The notes under the pieces are model-generated. The model did no database searches, had not been told where the DNA came from, and worked only from the letters and a program-made list of their open reading frames with translations. 56,157 bases of DNA, taken from contig JAAVXR010000054.1 of assembly GCA_022790755.1 (NCBI GenBank), positions 1-56,157 on the forward strand, in the 5' to 3' direction. Made by a program: the position numbers and the translations under genes. The stretch comes from Hespellia sp. Its GTDB lineage: Bacteria > Bacillota > Clostridia > Lachnospirales > Lachnospiraceae. This document shows, piece by piece, positions 16,732-26,018 of this stretch; the first letter of the stretch is position 1; every line of letters starts with the position of its first letter.

Positions 16732-17241
16732 ATGAGAAAGGATCAGTATTATCAATATTTTGTTGAAGGAGAAGATGAAAGAAAGCTTGTTAACGTTTTA
16801 AAAAGTGATTTAAAGATCATTATTCCAGGGAAAGTACAAATTTTTAATGTGACACAACAAAAATTAACGAGATTGCGGATAATGAATTTAAGGAAAGGAA
16901 CGAAAGTTGTACTTATCTTTGATACAGATGCAGGAAATATTTCAATTCTTAAGAAGAATATCACTTTTTTAGAGCATGAAAGTATCATATCAGAGATTAT
17001 CTGTATTACACAAGTCAGGAACCTGGAAGATGAGTTAATAAGAAGTTGTTCTATAAAGCAAATTAAAGATCTCTTGGGAAGTAAATCCAACAAAGATTTT
17101 AAACATGATATGATAGAAGAAAAGAATCTTGGGAATCAATTAGAGAAATGTAAATTTAATTTTGGCTTATTTTGGAATACACGAGATAAAGATGAGTATA
17201 AGGAAATTGAAAATACTGCATATAAAATAAAGATTTATTGA
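16732..17241 (+). CDS. Small TOPRIM-domain protein, putative nuclease partner of the ATPase
   Basis: The 169-residue product has the TOPRIM pattern: YFVEGEDERK with the conserved Glu12 near the N-terminus, VVLIFDTDAGN with the DxD pair D64 and D66, and a third acidic motif in VRNLEDELIRSC (about 95-106). OLD-family nucleases and the AriB subunit of PARIS use this fold to bind metal ions and cut nucleic acid, usually next to an ATPase. At 169 residues it is shorter than OLD or AriB proteins and carries no other recognisable domain. It starts 21 bases after the ATPase with AGAGGA, so the two are one operon. Composition is AT-rich like its partner. Confidence 0.72.
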   Translation: MRKDQYYQYFVEGEDERKLVNVLKSDLKIIIPGKVQIFNVTQQKLTRLRIMNLRKGTKVVLIFDTDAGNISILKKNITFLEHESIISEIICITQVRNLEDELIRSCSIKQIKDLLGSKSNKDFKHDMIEEKNLGNQLEKCKFNFGLFWNTRDKDEYKEIENTAYKIKIY

Positions 17242-17363
17242 GAAAAATGAAATACCAGAGAAAAACATTGTTATAATAAATGAGATATTCTGAAAAAGGT
17301 GCACAAAAAGGAAGATAGGCAGACGATTTGTAAATTGAAGAAATACATGAGGGAAAAGAAGGC

Positions 17364-18068
17364 ATGGAAGAGTTTGTAAAACTGGAAAATATCACCAAAG
17401 TATACAAGATGGGCGAGGTGGAGATCCGAGCGGTGGACGGAATCGACTTTGCCATTCAAAAGGGAGAATTTGTCGTGATTGTCGGTCCCAGCGGTGCGGG
17501 GAAGACGACCGTTTTGAACATTCTGGGCGGAATGGATACCGCGACATCTGGCACTATTATGGTGGATGGAGAGAATATTACCGGCTATCATGCGAAGCAA
17601 CTGACGGGTTACCGGCGGGACGATATCGGCTTTGTATTTCAGTTCTACAATCTGGTCCCCAATCTGACGGCGCTGGAGAATGTGGAGTTGGCGTTGCAGA
17701 TTTGCAAAGACCCACGGGATGCGGGAGAGGTGCTGGAGGAGGTCGGGCTGGGTGACCGGAAAAATAATTTTCCCGCGCAACTGTCCGGTGGAGAGCAGCA
17801 GCGTGTGTCGATCGCCAGAGCTTTGGCCAAGAATCCAAAATTAATGCTTTGTGATGAGCCGACGGGTGCCCTGGATTATAACACGGGAAAGGCGATTCTA
17901 AAGCTTTTGCAGGATACCTGTCGGGAGCGAGGCATGACGGTCATAGTTATCACGCATAATTCGGCGTTGGCGCCGATGGCGGACCGGCTCATTAAGATTA
18001 AAAACGGAAAGGTGTCGGAGATGACGTTGAATGCACACCCAATACCTGTGGAGCAAATCGAATGGTAG
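17364..18068 (+). CDS. ABC transporter ATP-binding protein (MacB/LolD type)
   Basis: The 234-residue product is a complete nucleotide-binding domain: Walker [10 protein letters not shown] (about residues 44-52), Q-loop in [18 protein letters not shown], signature LSGGEQQR (about 138-145), Walker [13 protein letters not shown] and switch His in VITHNS. The [15 protein letters not shown] stretch is typical of the MacB/LolD/FtsE branch that powers FtsX-type permeases. The partner permease starts 16 bases downstream. Substrate unknown; such systems in Firmicutes export or sense antimicrobial peptides, or act by mechanotransmission. Confidence 0.93.
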   Translation: MEEFVKLENITKVYKMGEVEIRAVDGIDFAIQKGEFVVIVGPSGAGKTTVLNILGGMDTATSGTIMVDGENITGYHAKQLTGYRRDDIGFVFQFYNLVPNLTALENVELALQICKDPRDAGEVLEEVGLGDRKNNFPAQLSGGEQQRVSIARALAKNPKLMLCDEPTGALDYNTGKAILKLLQDTCRERGMTVIVITHNSALAPMADRLIKIKNGKVSEMTLNAHPIPVEQIEW

Positions 18069-18084
18069 CAGAAGGAAAGAACAT

Positions 18085-21000
18085 ATGAAGAAGAGGGCAT
18101 TACGAAAAGATTTTTATATGGAAATCCGTAAGAGTTTGGGGCGTTTTCTGTCGATTTTCTTTATTGTCGCGATCGGCACGGCCTTTTTTTCGGGGATTCG
18201 TTCTGCGGAGCCAGATATGCGTCTTACCGGCGACGCTTACTCAGATAATCAAAATCTGATGGATATTCAGGTGATCAGTACGCTCGGACTGACGGAAAAA
18301 GACTGGAAAGCGCTTGAGGAGGTAGAGGGAATCGAGCGCGTGGAGGGCGGTTATTCTGCAGATGTGCTCTGTGAATCTCGTGACAGTCGGAATGTCTTGC
18401 ATGTGATATCCTTGCTGCCGACATTGAATCAGGTGGTGGTGGAAGAGGGGAGGCTTCCGGAAGCGGCGGACGAATGCTTTGTAGATATGGATTTTCTGGC
18501 GGAGAGTGATTATCGGGTTGGAGATCAGGTGACGTTTCTGTCGGGAACGGATCAGGAGATTACGGACACGTTTCGAACGGATACCTTTACAATCGTTGGA
18601 AGTGGCAGCAGTCCGTGCTACATATCGTTTTATCGCGGCAGCTCTACGATTGGAAATGGTTCTGTCAGCGGTTTTGTCTATGTGCCGGAACAAAGCTTTG
18701 ATATGGAGGTATATACAGAGCTTTACGCCACGGTAAAAGGGGCAAAGGAATTGACCGTTTTTACGGATGCCTATGATGAACAAGTGGAGGCGGTCACGGA
18801 TCGTGTGGAAGCGATCAAAGAAGAGCGACAACTTGCACGTTATCAGGAAATTGTAGAGGAAGCCAATGAAGAGTTGGACAAGGCGAAGGCGGAGTTGGCA
18901 GATGCAAAGGCAGAAGCGGAAGAAAAGTTAAGAGATGCACAGGAAGAGCTTGACGATGGGCGTAGACAGTTGGAAGATGGGAAATCTCAGCTTGTGAGCG
19001 GAAGACGGGAGTTGGAGAATGGAAAAAGCGAGCTGAGCACGCAGCAGGCTTTGTTGGACGAAAAGCGCTCAGAACTCGATCGTGCGAAAGAAGAGTTGGC
19101 AGTCAATCAAGAGACGCTGAACCAAGGGCGCGCCCAGTGGGAGGATGGGCAAGCACAGCTTGCGCAGGAGTGGGAGAAGTGGAATGCGGCGAGCGCCGCT
19201 CTGACGGCGGGTCTGGAAGAGATTGAGGCACAGCTTGCCAAGATGCAGCAGGATTATGAGAATCTGTTGGCCTCCGGTGCTGCAGATCCTGCGGTTCTGG
19301 AGCAACTGCAGGGAGGCATTGCACAGCTGGAAGCCCAGCGGGCGCAGCTGCAGGGGCAGCAGGAGGCGCTGGAACAGGGAAAGATGGTGTTGGAACAGAA
19401 TCAGGCCCGTCTGGATGAGGAGGGCAGAAAGATCGAAGAATCACAGCAAGCCTTGAATGAAGCCGCGGCGACGGTGGAAGAGGGGGGTATGCAGCTTGAT
19501 GACGGTCAGAATCAGATCAATGCCGGGTGGGAGGAAATCACGGCCAATGAGTCGACGTTAAATGCGGCGGCAGCAGAGATCTCTGCGAATGAGAAGAAAC
19601 TCTTAGACGGACAGGCGGAATACGAGAAAGCGAAAGCCGAGGCTGACGAGAAAATTGCCGAGGGCGAGCAGAAGATTCAGGATGCGGAGGATGAGGTTCA
19701 GAAGATTGAGCATGCGAAATGGTATATCAATGATCGGAGTGTCTTGACAGAATACGCGGGATATGGGGAAAATGCAGACCGCATGCGGGCGATTGGCCAA
19801 GTGTTTCCAGTGCTTTTCTTTCTGGTTGCCGCGTTGATCAGCCTGACGACGATGACACGTATGGTGGAGGAACAACGGGTACAAATCGGTACGCTCAAAG
19901 CGCTGGGCTATTCCCGAGGGGCGATTGCAGCGAAATACCTCGGATATGCGTTTCTTGCAACGATCACTGGAAGTGTGATCGGAGTTTTGATCGGAGAAAA
20001 GTTGTTACCTTATATCATTATCGTGGCGTACGGCATTATGTATGGTCATGTGAATACGTTGCAGATTCCCTATGAGACGCATTACGCGGTGATGGCGACA
20101 GTGGCGGCTATCTTCTGTACGGTGGGCGCGGCGTGGTTTGCGTGTTACAAAGAATTGAGAGGGACGGCGGCGGAGCTGATGCGTCCACCGGCGCCAAAGA
20201 GTGGAAAGCGAGTATTTTTAGAGCGGATTCCGTTATTCTGGAAACGTTTGAGCTTTATTTGGAAAGCAACGGTTCGCAATCTGATTCGTTATAAGAAACG
20301 ATTTTTTATGACAGTTTTTGGAATCAGCGGATGCATGGCGCTTTTGCTGGTGGGGTATGGGCTGGAGGATTCGATCTCCAATATTGCCCGTCTACAATAT
20401 GGGGAGATTCAATCCTATGACGCAAATTTGATTCTGAATGATTCCGCGGAGGTGTCCGAGAGAGACGAGGCGGTGGAAGCTTTGCGCTCGGACGAACGGG
20501 TGAAAGAATCAGAACGTACGATGTTGGAGCAGATGAAGGTCAATCATGGAAAAGTGCAGAAAGAGATTTATCTGGCAGTTCCGGAAGATGCGGAGCAATA
20601 CAAGCATTTTGTGACGTTTCAGGATCGTGTGACGAAAGAACGGCATGAATTAAGCGAAAATGGGGTGATTTTGACAGAAAAGATCGCTTCTCTTCTGGAA
20701 GTGGAAGAAGGCGATGTACTTACGATTCGGGATGATATACAAGGAGAAATTGAGGTTACGATTGAGGCAATTTGTGAAAACTATATTAGTCATTACATGT
20801 ATATGACGCCGACGCTGTATGAACAATTGTTTCAGAGGACACCAGAGTACAATGCGGTGTGTTTCCAGATGCAGGATGCAAAGCGGGATAAACTGGAAGA
20901 AGTTGGGGAGCAGATATTGACTTATGAAGGAGCACTCAGCATCAGTTATATGTCGGAAGTACAAGACCAGGTGGATACTATGCTGACCAGTCTGGATTCC

Positions 21001-21393
21001 GTGTTGGTAGTACTGGTTTTGTCCGCTGGAATGCTGGCATTTGTCGTTCTCTATAATCTAAACAATATCAATATAACGGAACGGCGCAGAGAACTGGCGA
21101 CTTTGAAGGTATTGGGATTCTACGATGGAGAAGTATCCGCCTATGTGTACCGGGAGAATGTAGTGTTGACGTTGATCGGTGCGGCATTGGGTTGCTTGCT
21201 GGGGAAAGTGTTACATCAGTTTGTGATCCTAACGGTGGAGATTGATACGGTAATGTTCGGGCGTAATATTGATCTGTCCAGCTTTGTGTACAGCGTATTG
21301 ATCACGATTGGCTTCTCTTGCTTTGTGAATTGGGTCATGTACTTTAAACTGAAAAAAATTGATATGGTGGAATCATTGAAAAGCGTGGAGTAG
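18085..21393 (+). CDS. Large FtsX-like ABC permease with extracellular coiled coil
   Basis: The 1102-residue product begins MKKRALRKDFYMEIRKSLGRFLSIFFIVAIG, the usual cytoplasmic start and first membrane helix of this family. An extracytoplasmic globular region is followed by a long Glu/Gln/Ala/Lys-rich coiled coil (about residues 250-540, heptads of the type EELDDGRRQLEDGKSQL). Then come three helices (about 572-690), a second helix near 740, another extracellular domain and three final helices (about 960-1090). There are thus two FtsX units in one chain. ATG 18085 with AAGGAAAG upstream is chosen over an earlier in-frame ATG inside the ATPase gene. A two-component system follows. Confidence 0.9.
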   Translation: MKKRALRKDFYMEIRKSLGRFLSIFFIVAIGTAFFSGIRSAEPDMRLTGDAYSDNQNLMDIQVISTLGLTEKDWKALEEVEGIERVEGGYSADVLCESRDSRNVLHVISLLPTLNQVVVEEGRLPEAADECFVDMDFLAESDYRVGDQVTFLSGTDQEITDTFRTDTFTIVGSGSSPCYISFYRGSSTIGNGSVSGFVYVPEQSFDMEVYTELYATVKGAKELTVFTDAYDEQVEAVTDRVEAIKEERQLARYQEIVEEANEELDKAKAELADAKAEAEEKLRDAQEELDDGRRQLEDGKSQLVSGRRELENGKSELSTQQALLDEKRSELDRAKEELAVNQETLNQGRAQWEDGQAQLAQEWEKWNAASAALTAGLEEIEAQLAKMQQDYENLLASGAADPAVLEQLQGGIAQLEAQRAQLQGQQEALEQGKMVLEQNQARLDEEGRKIEESQQALNEAAATVEEGGMQLDDGQNQINAGWEEITANESTLNAAAAEISANEKKLLDGQAEYEKAKAEADEKIAEGEQKIQDAEDEVQKIEHAKWYINDRSVLTEYAGYGENADRMRAIGQVFPVLFFLVAALISLTTMTRMVEEQRVQIGTLKALGYSRGAIAAKYLGYAFLATITGSVIGVLIGEKLLPYIIIVAYGIMYGHVNTLQIPYETHYAVMATVAAIFCTVGAAWFACYKELRGTAAELMRPPAPKSGKRVFLERIPLFWKRLSFIWKATVRNLIRYKKRFFMTVFGISGCMALLLVGYGLEDSISNIARLQYGEIQSYDANLILNDSAEVSERDEAVEALRSDERVKESERTMLEQMKVNHGKVQKEIYLAVPEDAEQYKHFVTFQDRVTKERHELSENGVILTEKIASLLEVEEGDVLTIRDDIQGEIEVTIEAICENYISHYMYMTPTLYEQLFQRTPEYNAVCFQMQDAKRDKLEEVGEQILTYEGALSISYMSEVQDQVDTMLTSLDSVLVVLVLSAGMLAFVVLYNLNNINITERRRELATLKVLGFYDGEVSAYVYRENVVLTLIGAALGCLLGKVLHQFVILTVEIDTVMFGRNIDLSSFVYSVLITIGFSCFVNWVMYFKLKKIDMVESLKSVE

Positions 21394-21498
21394 AATTTTG
21401 AAGAGTGATACTGGGGCAAAAGGGCTGGTGGCGGATGAATTCACAGAATTAACATAAATGTCTGTTACACTGAAAATGCAGAGGAAAGGAGAGACGCC

Positions 21499-22179
21499 AT
21501 GGGTAAAGGAAAGATTTTGTTGGTAGACGACGAAAGCAGGATGCGTAAACTCGTCAGGGATTTTCTGGTGCGGGAAGGGTATATGGTGCTGGAAGCTGGG
21601 GACGGGATTGAGGCAATGGAACTTTTCTATGAAAATAAAGATATTGATTTATTGATTCTGGATATCATGATGCCGAAGATGGATGGCTGGCAGGTATGCA
21701 GAGAGATCCGGAGTCTTTCCTCGAAGGTGCCGATTATTTTGCTGACGGCCCGCTCCAGTGAGCAGGATGAATTGCAGGGGTTTGAACTGGGAGTGGATGA
21801 ATACATTTCCAAGCCGTTTAGCCCAAAGATTCTGGTGGCTAGAGTGTCTGCAATTCTGCGGAGAACTTCCGGGATTGCAGAAGGGAATATTCTGGAAGCC
21901 GGAGGAATTCAAATTGACATTTCAGCCCATACGGTGACGATTGATGGAAGAGACATTGAATTGAGTTTCAAGGAATTTGAATTGTTGGTATATTTTGTGG
22001 AAAACCAGGGAATCGCATTGTCCAGAGAAAAGATTCTAAACAGTGTGTGGAATTATGACTATTTTGGCGATGCCCGTACGATTGACACTCATGTCAAGAA
22101 GCTGCGCAGTAAGTTGGAAAACAAAGGGGAATATATTAAGACTATATGGGGGATGGGATATAAATTTGAGGTGGACTAA
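21499..22179 (+). CDS. Response regulator, OmpR family
   Basis: The 226-residue product has a receiver domain (acidic pocket D10, D11; phospho-acceptor D55 in LLILDIMMPKMDG; Lys in SKPFSP) and an OmpR-type winged helix (about residues 128-226, with SREKILNSVWNYDYFGDARTID). It would be phosphorylated by the kinase encoded 39 bases downstream. Position behind the ABC exporter suggests it controls that exporter or its stress response, but no operator could be recognised. AGGAAAGGAGAG precedes the ATG. Confidence 0.95.
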   Translation: MGKGKILLVDDESRMRKLVRDFLVREGYMVLEAGDGIEAMELFYENKDIDLLILDIMMPKMDGWQVCREIRSLSSKVPIILLTARSSEQDELQGFELGVDEYISKPFSPKILVARVSAILRRTSGIAEGNILEAGGIQIDISAHTVTIDGRDIELSFKEFELLVYFVENQGIALSREKILNSVWNYDYFGDARTIDTHVKKLRSKLENKGEYIKTIWGMGYKFEVD

Positions 22180-22218
22180 TACCTATTTGTGCTGAAAAAC
22201 GCACAGAATGGAGAAATC

Positions 22219-23721
22219 ATGAGACGATCACTGAAAGGACAGATGTCGTTTGTATTCGTAGGATTGATTACATTTATTTTGATTGCGATACTTGTCGTAA
22301 ATGGGAGATTTCTGGAACGATATTATGTGGTAAATAAAACAGAAGAATTGATTTCGATGTATAAAGCGGCGACCGGGAAGATAGAAAAGGGAGAGATTCG
22401 GGAGGAAGTCGCGGTAAGTGAATTGAATGGAATATCGGAGCAGTGCAACATTTCTGCGATTATTGCGGATAATGGTGGTGGTATTCTTTATATGACTGCA
22501 CGTGAGAAAAATGGACTTCTGTTCGCACAGTTGATGGGGTATCTTTTGGGGGAGAATCAAAAAAGCGGAAGACTTTTGAAAAGCACTGAGGATTATGAGA
22601 TTTTTCGAACAACGGACCCGATCAACGAGACGGAATACATTGAGATGTGGGGGTATATTGACGGGGAAGATCTGTTTATTATGAGAAGTCCGATGGCCAG
22701 TATCCGGGAGAGCGCGATTCTGGCAAACAAATTCCTCATTTATATGGGATGTATGGCGGTAGTAGTCAGTATTATTTTAGTCCGCTATTTTTCAAAAAGG
22801 ATCACAGATCCGATTCTGGAGTTGGCGGAACTGTCCAAGAAGATGGCAAATCTGGATTTTGACGCTAGATATGTCAGTGGCGGAGATAATGAAATCGGGG
22901 TATTAGGGGAAAGTTTCAATACGATGTCGGCGACGCTCAAAAAGACGATTGCCGAGCTGAAACGCGCCAATAATCAATTGCAGCAGGACATCGAGCAGAA
23001 GGAAAAAATAGAAACGATGCGTACAGATTTTCTGGGAAACGTTTCGCATGAACTGAAGACGCCGATTGCTTTGATACAGGGATACGCGGAAGGTCTGAAG
23101 GAGGGGGTCAGTGACGATCCGGAGAGCCGCGAATTTTATTGTGACGTGATTATGGACGAGGCTTCCAAGATGAATCAAATGGTGCGTAATCTACTGACGC
23201 TCAATCAACTGGAGTTTGGGGAGGATAGTACGCAGTTTGAACGGTTTGATCTTGTGGGTGTGATTGAAGGAGTGCTTCAAAGTTGTGAAATTTTGATTCA
23301 GCAGGCGGGAGCGACCGCAGTATTTGTGCATAATGAGCCGGTCTATGTCTGGGCGGATGAATTTAAGACGGAACAGGTGGTGCGTAATTATCTTACAAAT
23401 GCGATTCATCATGTGGATTTTGAAAAGCGCATTGAGATTCGAATGCAGCAGAAGGAAGATACGGTGAGAGTGACTGTATTTAACAGCGGCAGAGCGATTC
23501 CTAGTGAGGATCTTGACAGACTGTGGGATAAGTTCTATAAAGTGGATAAAGCGCATACACGTGAATATGGGGGAAATGGAATCGGACTCTCCATTGTAAA
23601 GGCCATTATGGAATCCTTTCATCAGGCATATGGGGTGACGAATTTTGACAATGGGGTGGCTTTCTGGTTTGAACTGGATACATCCGCTGTGAGCCAGGAA
23701 CAGAGAGTAGAAAATTGTTGA
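22219..23721 (+). CDS. Membrane sensor histidine kinase
   Basis: The 500-residue product has a first membrane helix (about residues 8-30), an extracellular sensor region of roughly 140 residues, a second helix (about 172-192), a HAMP linker (RITDPILELAELSKKM onward), a HisKA domain with the phospho-acceptor His277 in GNVSHELKTPIALIQGYAEG, and an HATPase_c domain with the N-box RNYLTNAIHH and G2 box GNGIGLSIVKAI. ATG 22219 has GGAG upstream; a GTG ten codons earlier is possible. It pairs with the preceding OmpR-type regulator. Confidence 0.94.
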   Translation: MRRSLKGQMSFVFVGLITFILIAILVVNGRFLERYYVVNKTEELISMYKAATGKIEKGEIREEVAVSELNGISEQCNISAIIADNGGGILYMTAREKNGLLFAQLMGYLLGENQKSGRLLKSTEDYEIFRTTDPINETEYIEMWGYIDGEDLFIMRSPMASIRESAILANKFLIYMGCMAVVVSIILVRYFSKRITDPILELAELSKKMANLDFDARYVSGGDNEIGVLGESFNTMSATLKKTIAELKRANNQLQQDIEQKEKIETMRTDFLGNVSHELKTPIALIQGYAEGLKEGVSDDPESREFYCDVIMDEASKMNQMVRNLLTLNQLEFGEDSTQFERFDLVGVIEGVLQSCEILIQQAGATAVFVHNEPVYVWADEFKTEQVVRNYLTNAIHHVDFEKRIEIRMQQKEDTVRVTVFNSGRAIPSEDLDRLWDKFYKVDKAHTREYGGNGIGLSIVKAIMESFHQAYGVTNFDNGVAFWFELDTSAVSQEQRVENC

Positions 23722-23758
23722 AAAATACAAAAGAATGGTTTAAAATAGGGAAATATGG

Positions 23759-23794
23759 AAGGTATACGCATATCGCCAGTGTCGTATACCTTTT
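23759..23794 (+). terminator. Rho-independent terminator after the histidine kinase
   Basis: AAGGTATACG (23759-23768) pairs with CGTATACCTT (23783-23792), followed by TT. It closes the ABC/two-component transcript. Confidence 0.75.
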
Positions 23795-23873
23795 CTGTAT
23801 ATGTCTGAAAATGGGTATAGTTTGTGGATAAATGAGAGGATACCATATTGTAAAAAGGAAGGAGAGAGATTCG

Positions 23874-25274
23874 ATGTTTGAGACGATTAGTGGGGCGATA
23901 GAGACTGTGGATAGTCTGGTGTGGGGATGGGGAATGATCATCCTGTTGTTGGGAACACACATATTTCTGACGCTGCGCACGGGATTTATTCAAAGAAAGA
24001 CGATCAGCAAGGGGATTCGGCTTTCTGTGACAAAGGACCCGGATGGTGAGGGGGAAGTGAGTCAGTTTGGCGCTTTGGCTACCGCATTAGCATCGACGAT
24101 TGGGACCGGAAATATTATCGGTGTCGGAACAGCCGTTGCTATGGGCGGTCCGGGAGCGGTTCTCTGGTGCTGGCTGACTGGTGTATTCGGGATTGCGACG
24201 AAATATGCAGAATCCCTGATTGCAGTAAAATATCGTGTCAAAACGGAAGATGGGAGAATGCAGGGCGGAGCCATGTACGCGTTGGAGCGTGGGCTGAATA
24301 TGAAATGGCTTGGAGTGATATTTGCTGTTTTGGCGGGGATGGCTTCTTTTGGAATTGGTTGTGCGACGCAGGTGAATGCAATCGCGGCAGTCTGCGAAGA
24401 GAATATAGGGATTCCCAAATGGATCGTTGGAGGTGTGATCGCCGTTTTGACCGCTGCAGTTATTTTTGGTGGCATCAAATCCATTTCCAGAGTATGTGAA
24501 CGACTGGTTCCTTTTATGGCGGCATTTTATGTGTTGGGATGCATCATTATTCTGTGCATTAATTATGACTATCTGATACCAGCCATTCAGACGATTTTAA
24601 AGCTGGCGTTTACAGAAGGGGCAGTGCAGGGAGGTCTGGTAGGAAGCGGTATCCAGATGGCCATGCGTTATGGTGTGGCGAGAGGATTGTTTTCCAATGA
24701 GTCCGGTATGGGATCAGCTCCGATTGCAGCGGCGGCGGCACAGACGAGGAATCCGGTGCGGCAAGCGCTGGTTTCTTCTACAGGAACATTCTGGGATACG
24801 GTGGTCGTGTGTCTGATGACGGGGTTAGTGTTGGTGTCCACGATTATGAAAAATGATATGATCAATATCGAACCGGGAATGGATGGTGGAATTTTGACTA
24901 CAAGAGCGTTTTCACAAATTCCTTATCTTGGGCCGATTATTCTGGTTGTAGGGATCATTTCTTTCGCGTATTCTACGATCCTTGGATGGGCGTATTATGG
25001 GGAACGCTGCGTGGAATACTGTGCGGGGAAAAAAGGATTGGTTCCCTATCGTTTGCTCTATATTGCGGTAGCGGCGATTGCTCCGGTGGTGGCTTTGGAT
25101 CTGGTGTGGACGATTGCGGATATTCTCAACGCATTGATGGCAATTCCGAACTTGGTAGCTGTGCTTCTTTTGTCGCCGGTGATTGTCAATGAAACGAAGA
25201 AATACATCAACAATCTGGATGCCAGGGATACGACGCCTGTGCCTGTGATAAGATCAGGGAAGAAACTGCGATAA
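23874..25274 (+). CDS. Sodium:alanine symporter family protein (AGCS)
   Basis: The 466-residue membrane protein has the AGCS pattern: TLRTGFIQRKTI after the first helix, GALATALASTIGTGNIIGVGTAVAMGGPGAVLW (about residues 62-95), VKYRVKTEDGRMQGGAMYALERG, and GLFSNESGMGSAPIAAAAA (about 273-291), the Na+ and substrate region. It takes up alanine, glycine or related amino acids with Na+. ATG 23874 follows AAGGAGAGA; the frame opens 14 codons earlier without a good ribosome-binding site. No riboswitch is evident in the leader. Confidence 0.94.
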   Translation: MFETISGAIETVDSLVWGWGMIILLLGTHIFLTLRTGFIQRKTISKGIRLSVTKDPDGEGEVSQFGALATALASTIGTGNIIGVGTAVAMGGPGAVLWCWLTGVFGIATKYAESLIAVKYRVKTEDGRMQGGAMYALERGLNMKWLGVIFAVLAGMASFGIGCATQVNAIAAVCEENIGIPKWIVGGVIAVLTAAVIFGGIKSISRVCERLVPFMAAFYVLGCIIILCINYDYLIPAIQTILKLAFTEGAVQGGLVGSGIQMAMRYGVARGLFSNESGMGSAPIAAAAAQTRNPVRQALVSSTGTFWDTVVVCLMTGLVLVSTIMKNDMINIEPGMDGGILTTRAFSQIPYLGPIILVVGIISFAYSTILGWAYYGERCVEYCAGKKGLVPYRLLYIAVAAIAPVVALDLVWTIADILNALMAIPNLVAVLLLSPVIVNETKKYINNLDARDTTPVPVIRSGKKLR

Positions 25275-25323
25275 AGAAACTGAAATAGAGGGACTGAGAG
25301 AGTGTGACGAGAGGACTCGATAG

Positions 25324-25929
25324 ATGATAGCGATTATTGATTATGATGCGGGAAATATAAAAAGTGTGGAAAAAGCATTGCTTTTGTTGAACCAAGAAGT
25401 AGAAATTACAAGGGATCGGGAGACGATTCTTGCGGCGGACAAAGTGATTCTTCCAGGAGTGGGGGCCTTTGGGGATGCCATGGAGAATTTGAACCGGTAT
25501 CGGTTGACGGAAGTGATTCATCAAGTGACGGAGAAAGGAACCCCATTTCTTGGAATTTGTCTTGGACTTCAACTCTTATTTGAGCGGAGTGAGGAAGCTC
25601 CAGGAGTAGAAGGGCTGAACCTGTTAAAAGGAGAGATTCTGCGGATACCAGATCAGGAAGGACTCAAAATTCCGCATATGGGATGGAATTCTTTGCATTT
25701 GTCGAATCATGGGAAACTCTTCCAGGGAGTGGAAGAAGGGGCGTATGTGTATTTTGTGCATTCTTATTATTTGAAAGCACAGGAGGAGCAGATCGTGAAA
25801 GCGTCGACCGAATACAGTACGCATATTCATGCTTCCGTGGAACAGGGGAACATCTTTGCCTGTCAGTTTCATCCGGAGAAAAGCAGCGATGTGGGTCTGC
25901 AGATTTTGAAAAATTTTGTGGCTGTTTGA
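25324..25929 (+). CDS. hisH: Imidazole glycerol phosphate synthase, glutaminase subunit HisH
   Basis: The 201-residue product is a class I glutamine amidotransferase. The nucleophile Cys is in GICLGLQLLFE (about residue 79), the catalytic His/Glu pair in CQFHPEKSS (about 181-186). N-terminal MIAIIDYDAGNIKSV and YFVHSYY are typical of HisH. It supplies ammonia to HisF for the fifth step of histidine synthesis. The hisF gene follows after an 89-nt gap. No other his gene is in the window, so this pair is separated from the rest of the pathway, at least locally. Confidence 0.95.
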   Translation: MIAIIDYDAGNIKSVEKALLLLNQEVEITRDRETILAADKVILPGVGAFGDAMENLNRYRLTEVIHQVTEKGTPFLGICLGLQLLFERSEEAPGVEGLNLLKGEILRIPDQEGLKIPHMGWNSLHLSNHGKLFQGVEEGAYVYFVHSYYLKAQEEQIVKASTEYSTHIHASVEQGNIFACQFHPEKSSDVGLQILKNFVAV

Positions 25930-26018
25930 CAGCAGAAGATTTGATGATGGCAGAGGTGACTTTATAATGAAAGCAGATTGTGACAGGCGGAGAATGTCTG
26001 TGTGAGGAGGATACGGAT

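Noticed and set aside
18241-18831. 196-codon minus-strand frame inside the ABC permease gene
   Set aside because: Shadow of the permease; Arg/His-rich composition, no ribosome-binding site.
23722-23873. Glycine or lysine riboswitch before the alanine symporter
   Set aside because: Only a terminator hairpin and a ribosome-binding site are visible; no aptamer-like conserved core.
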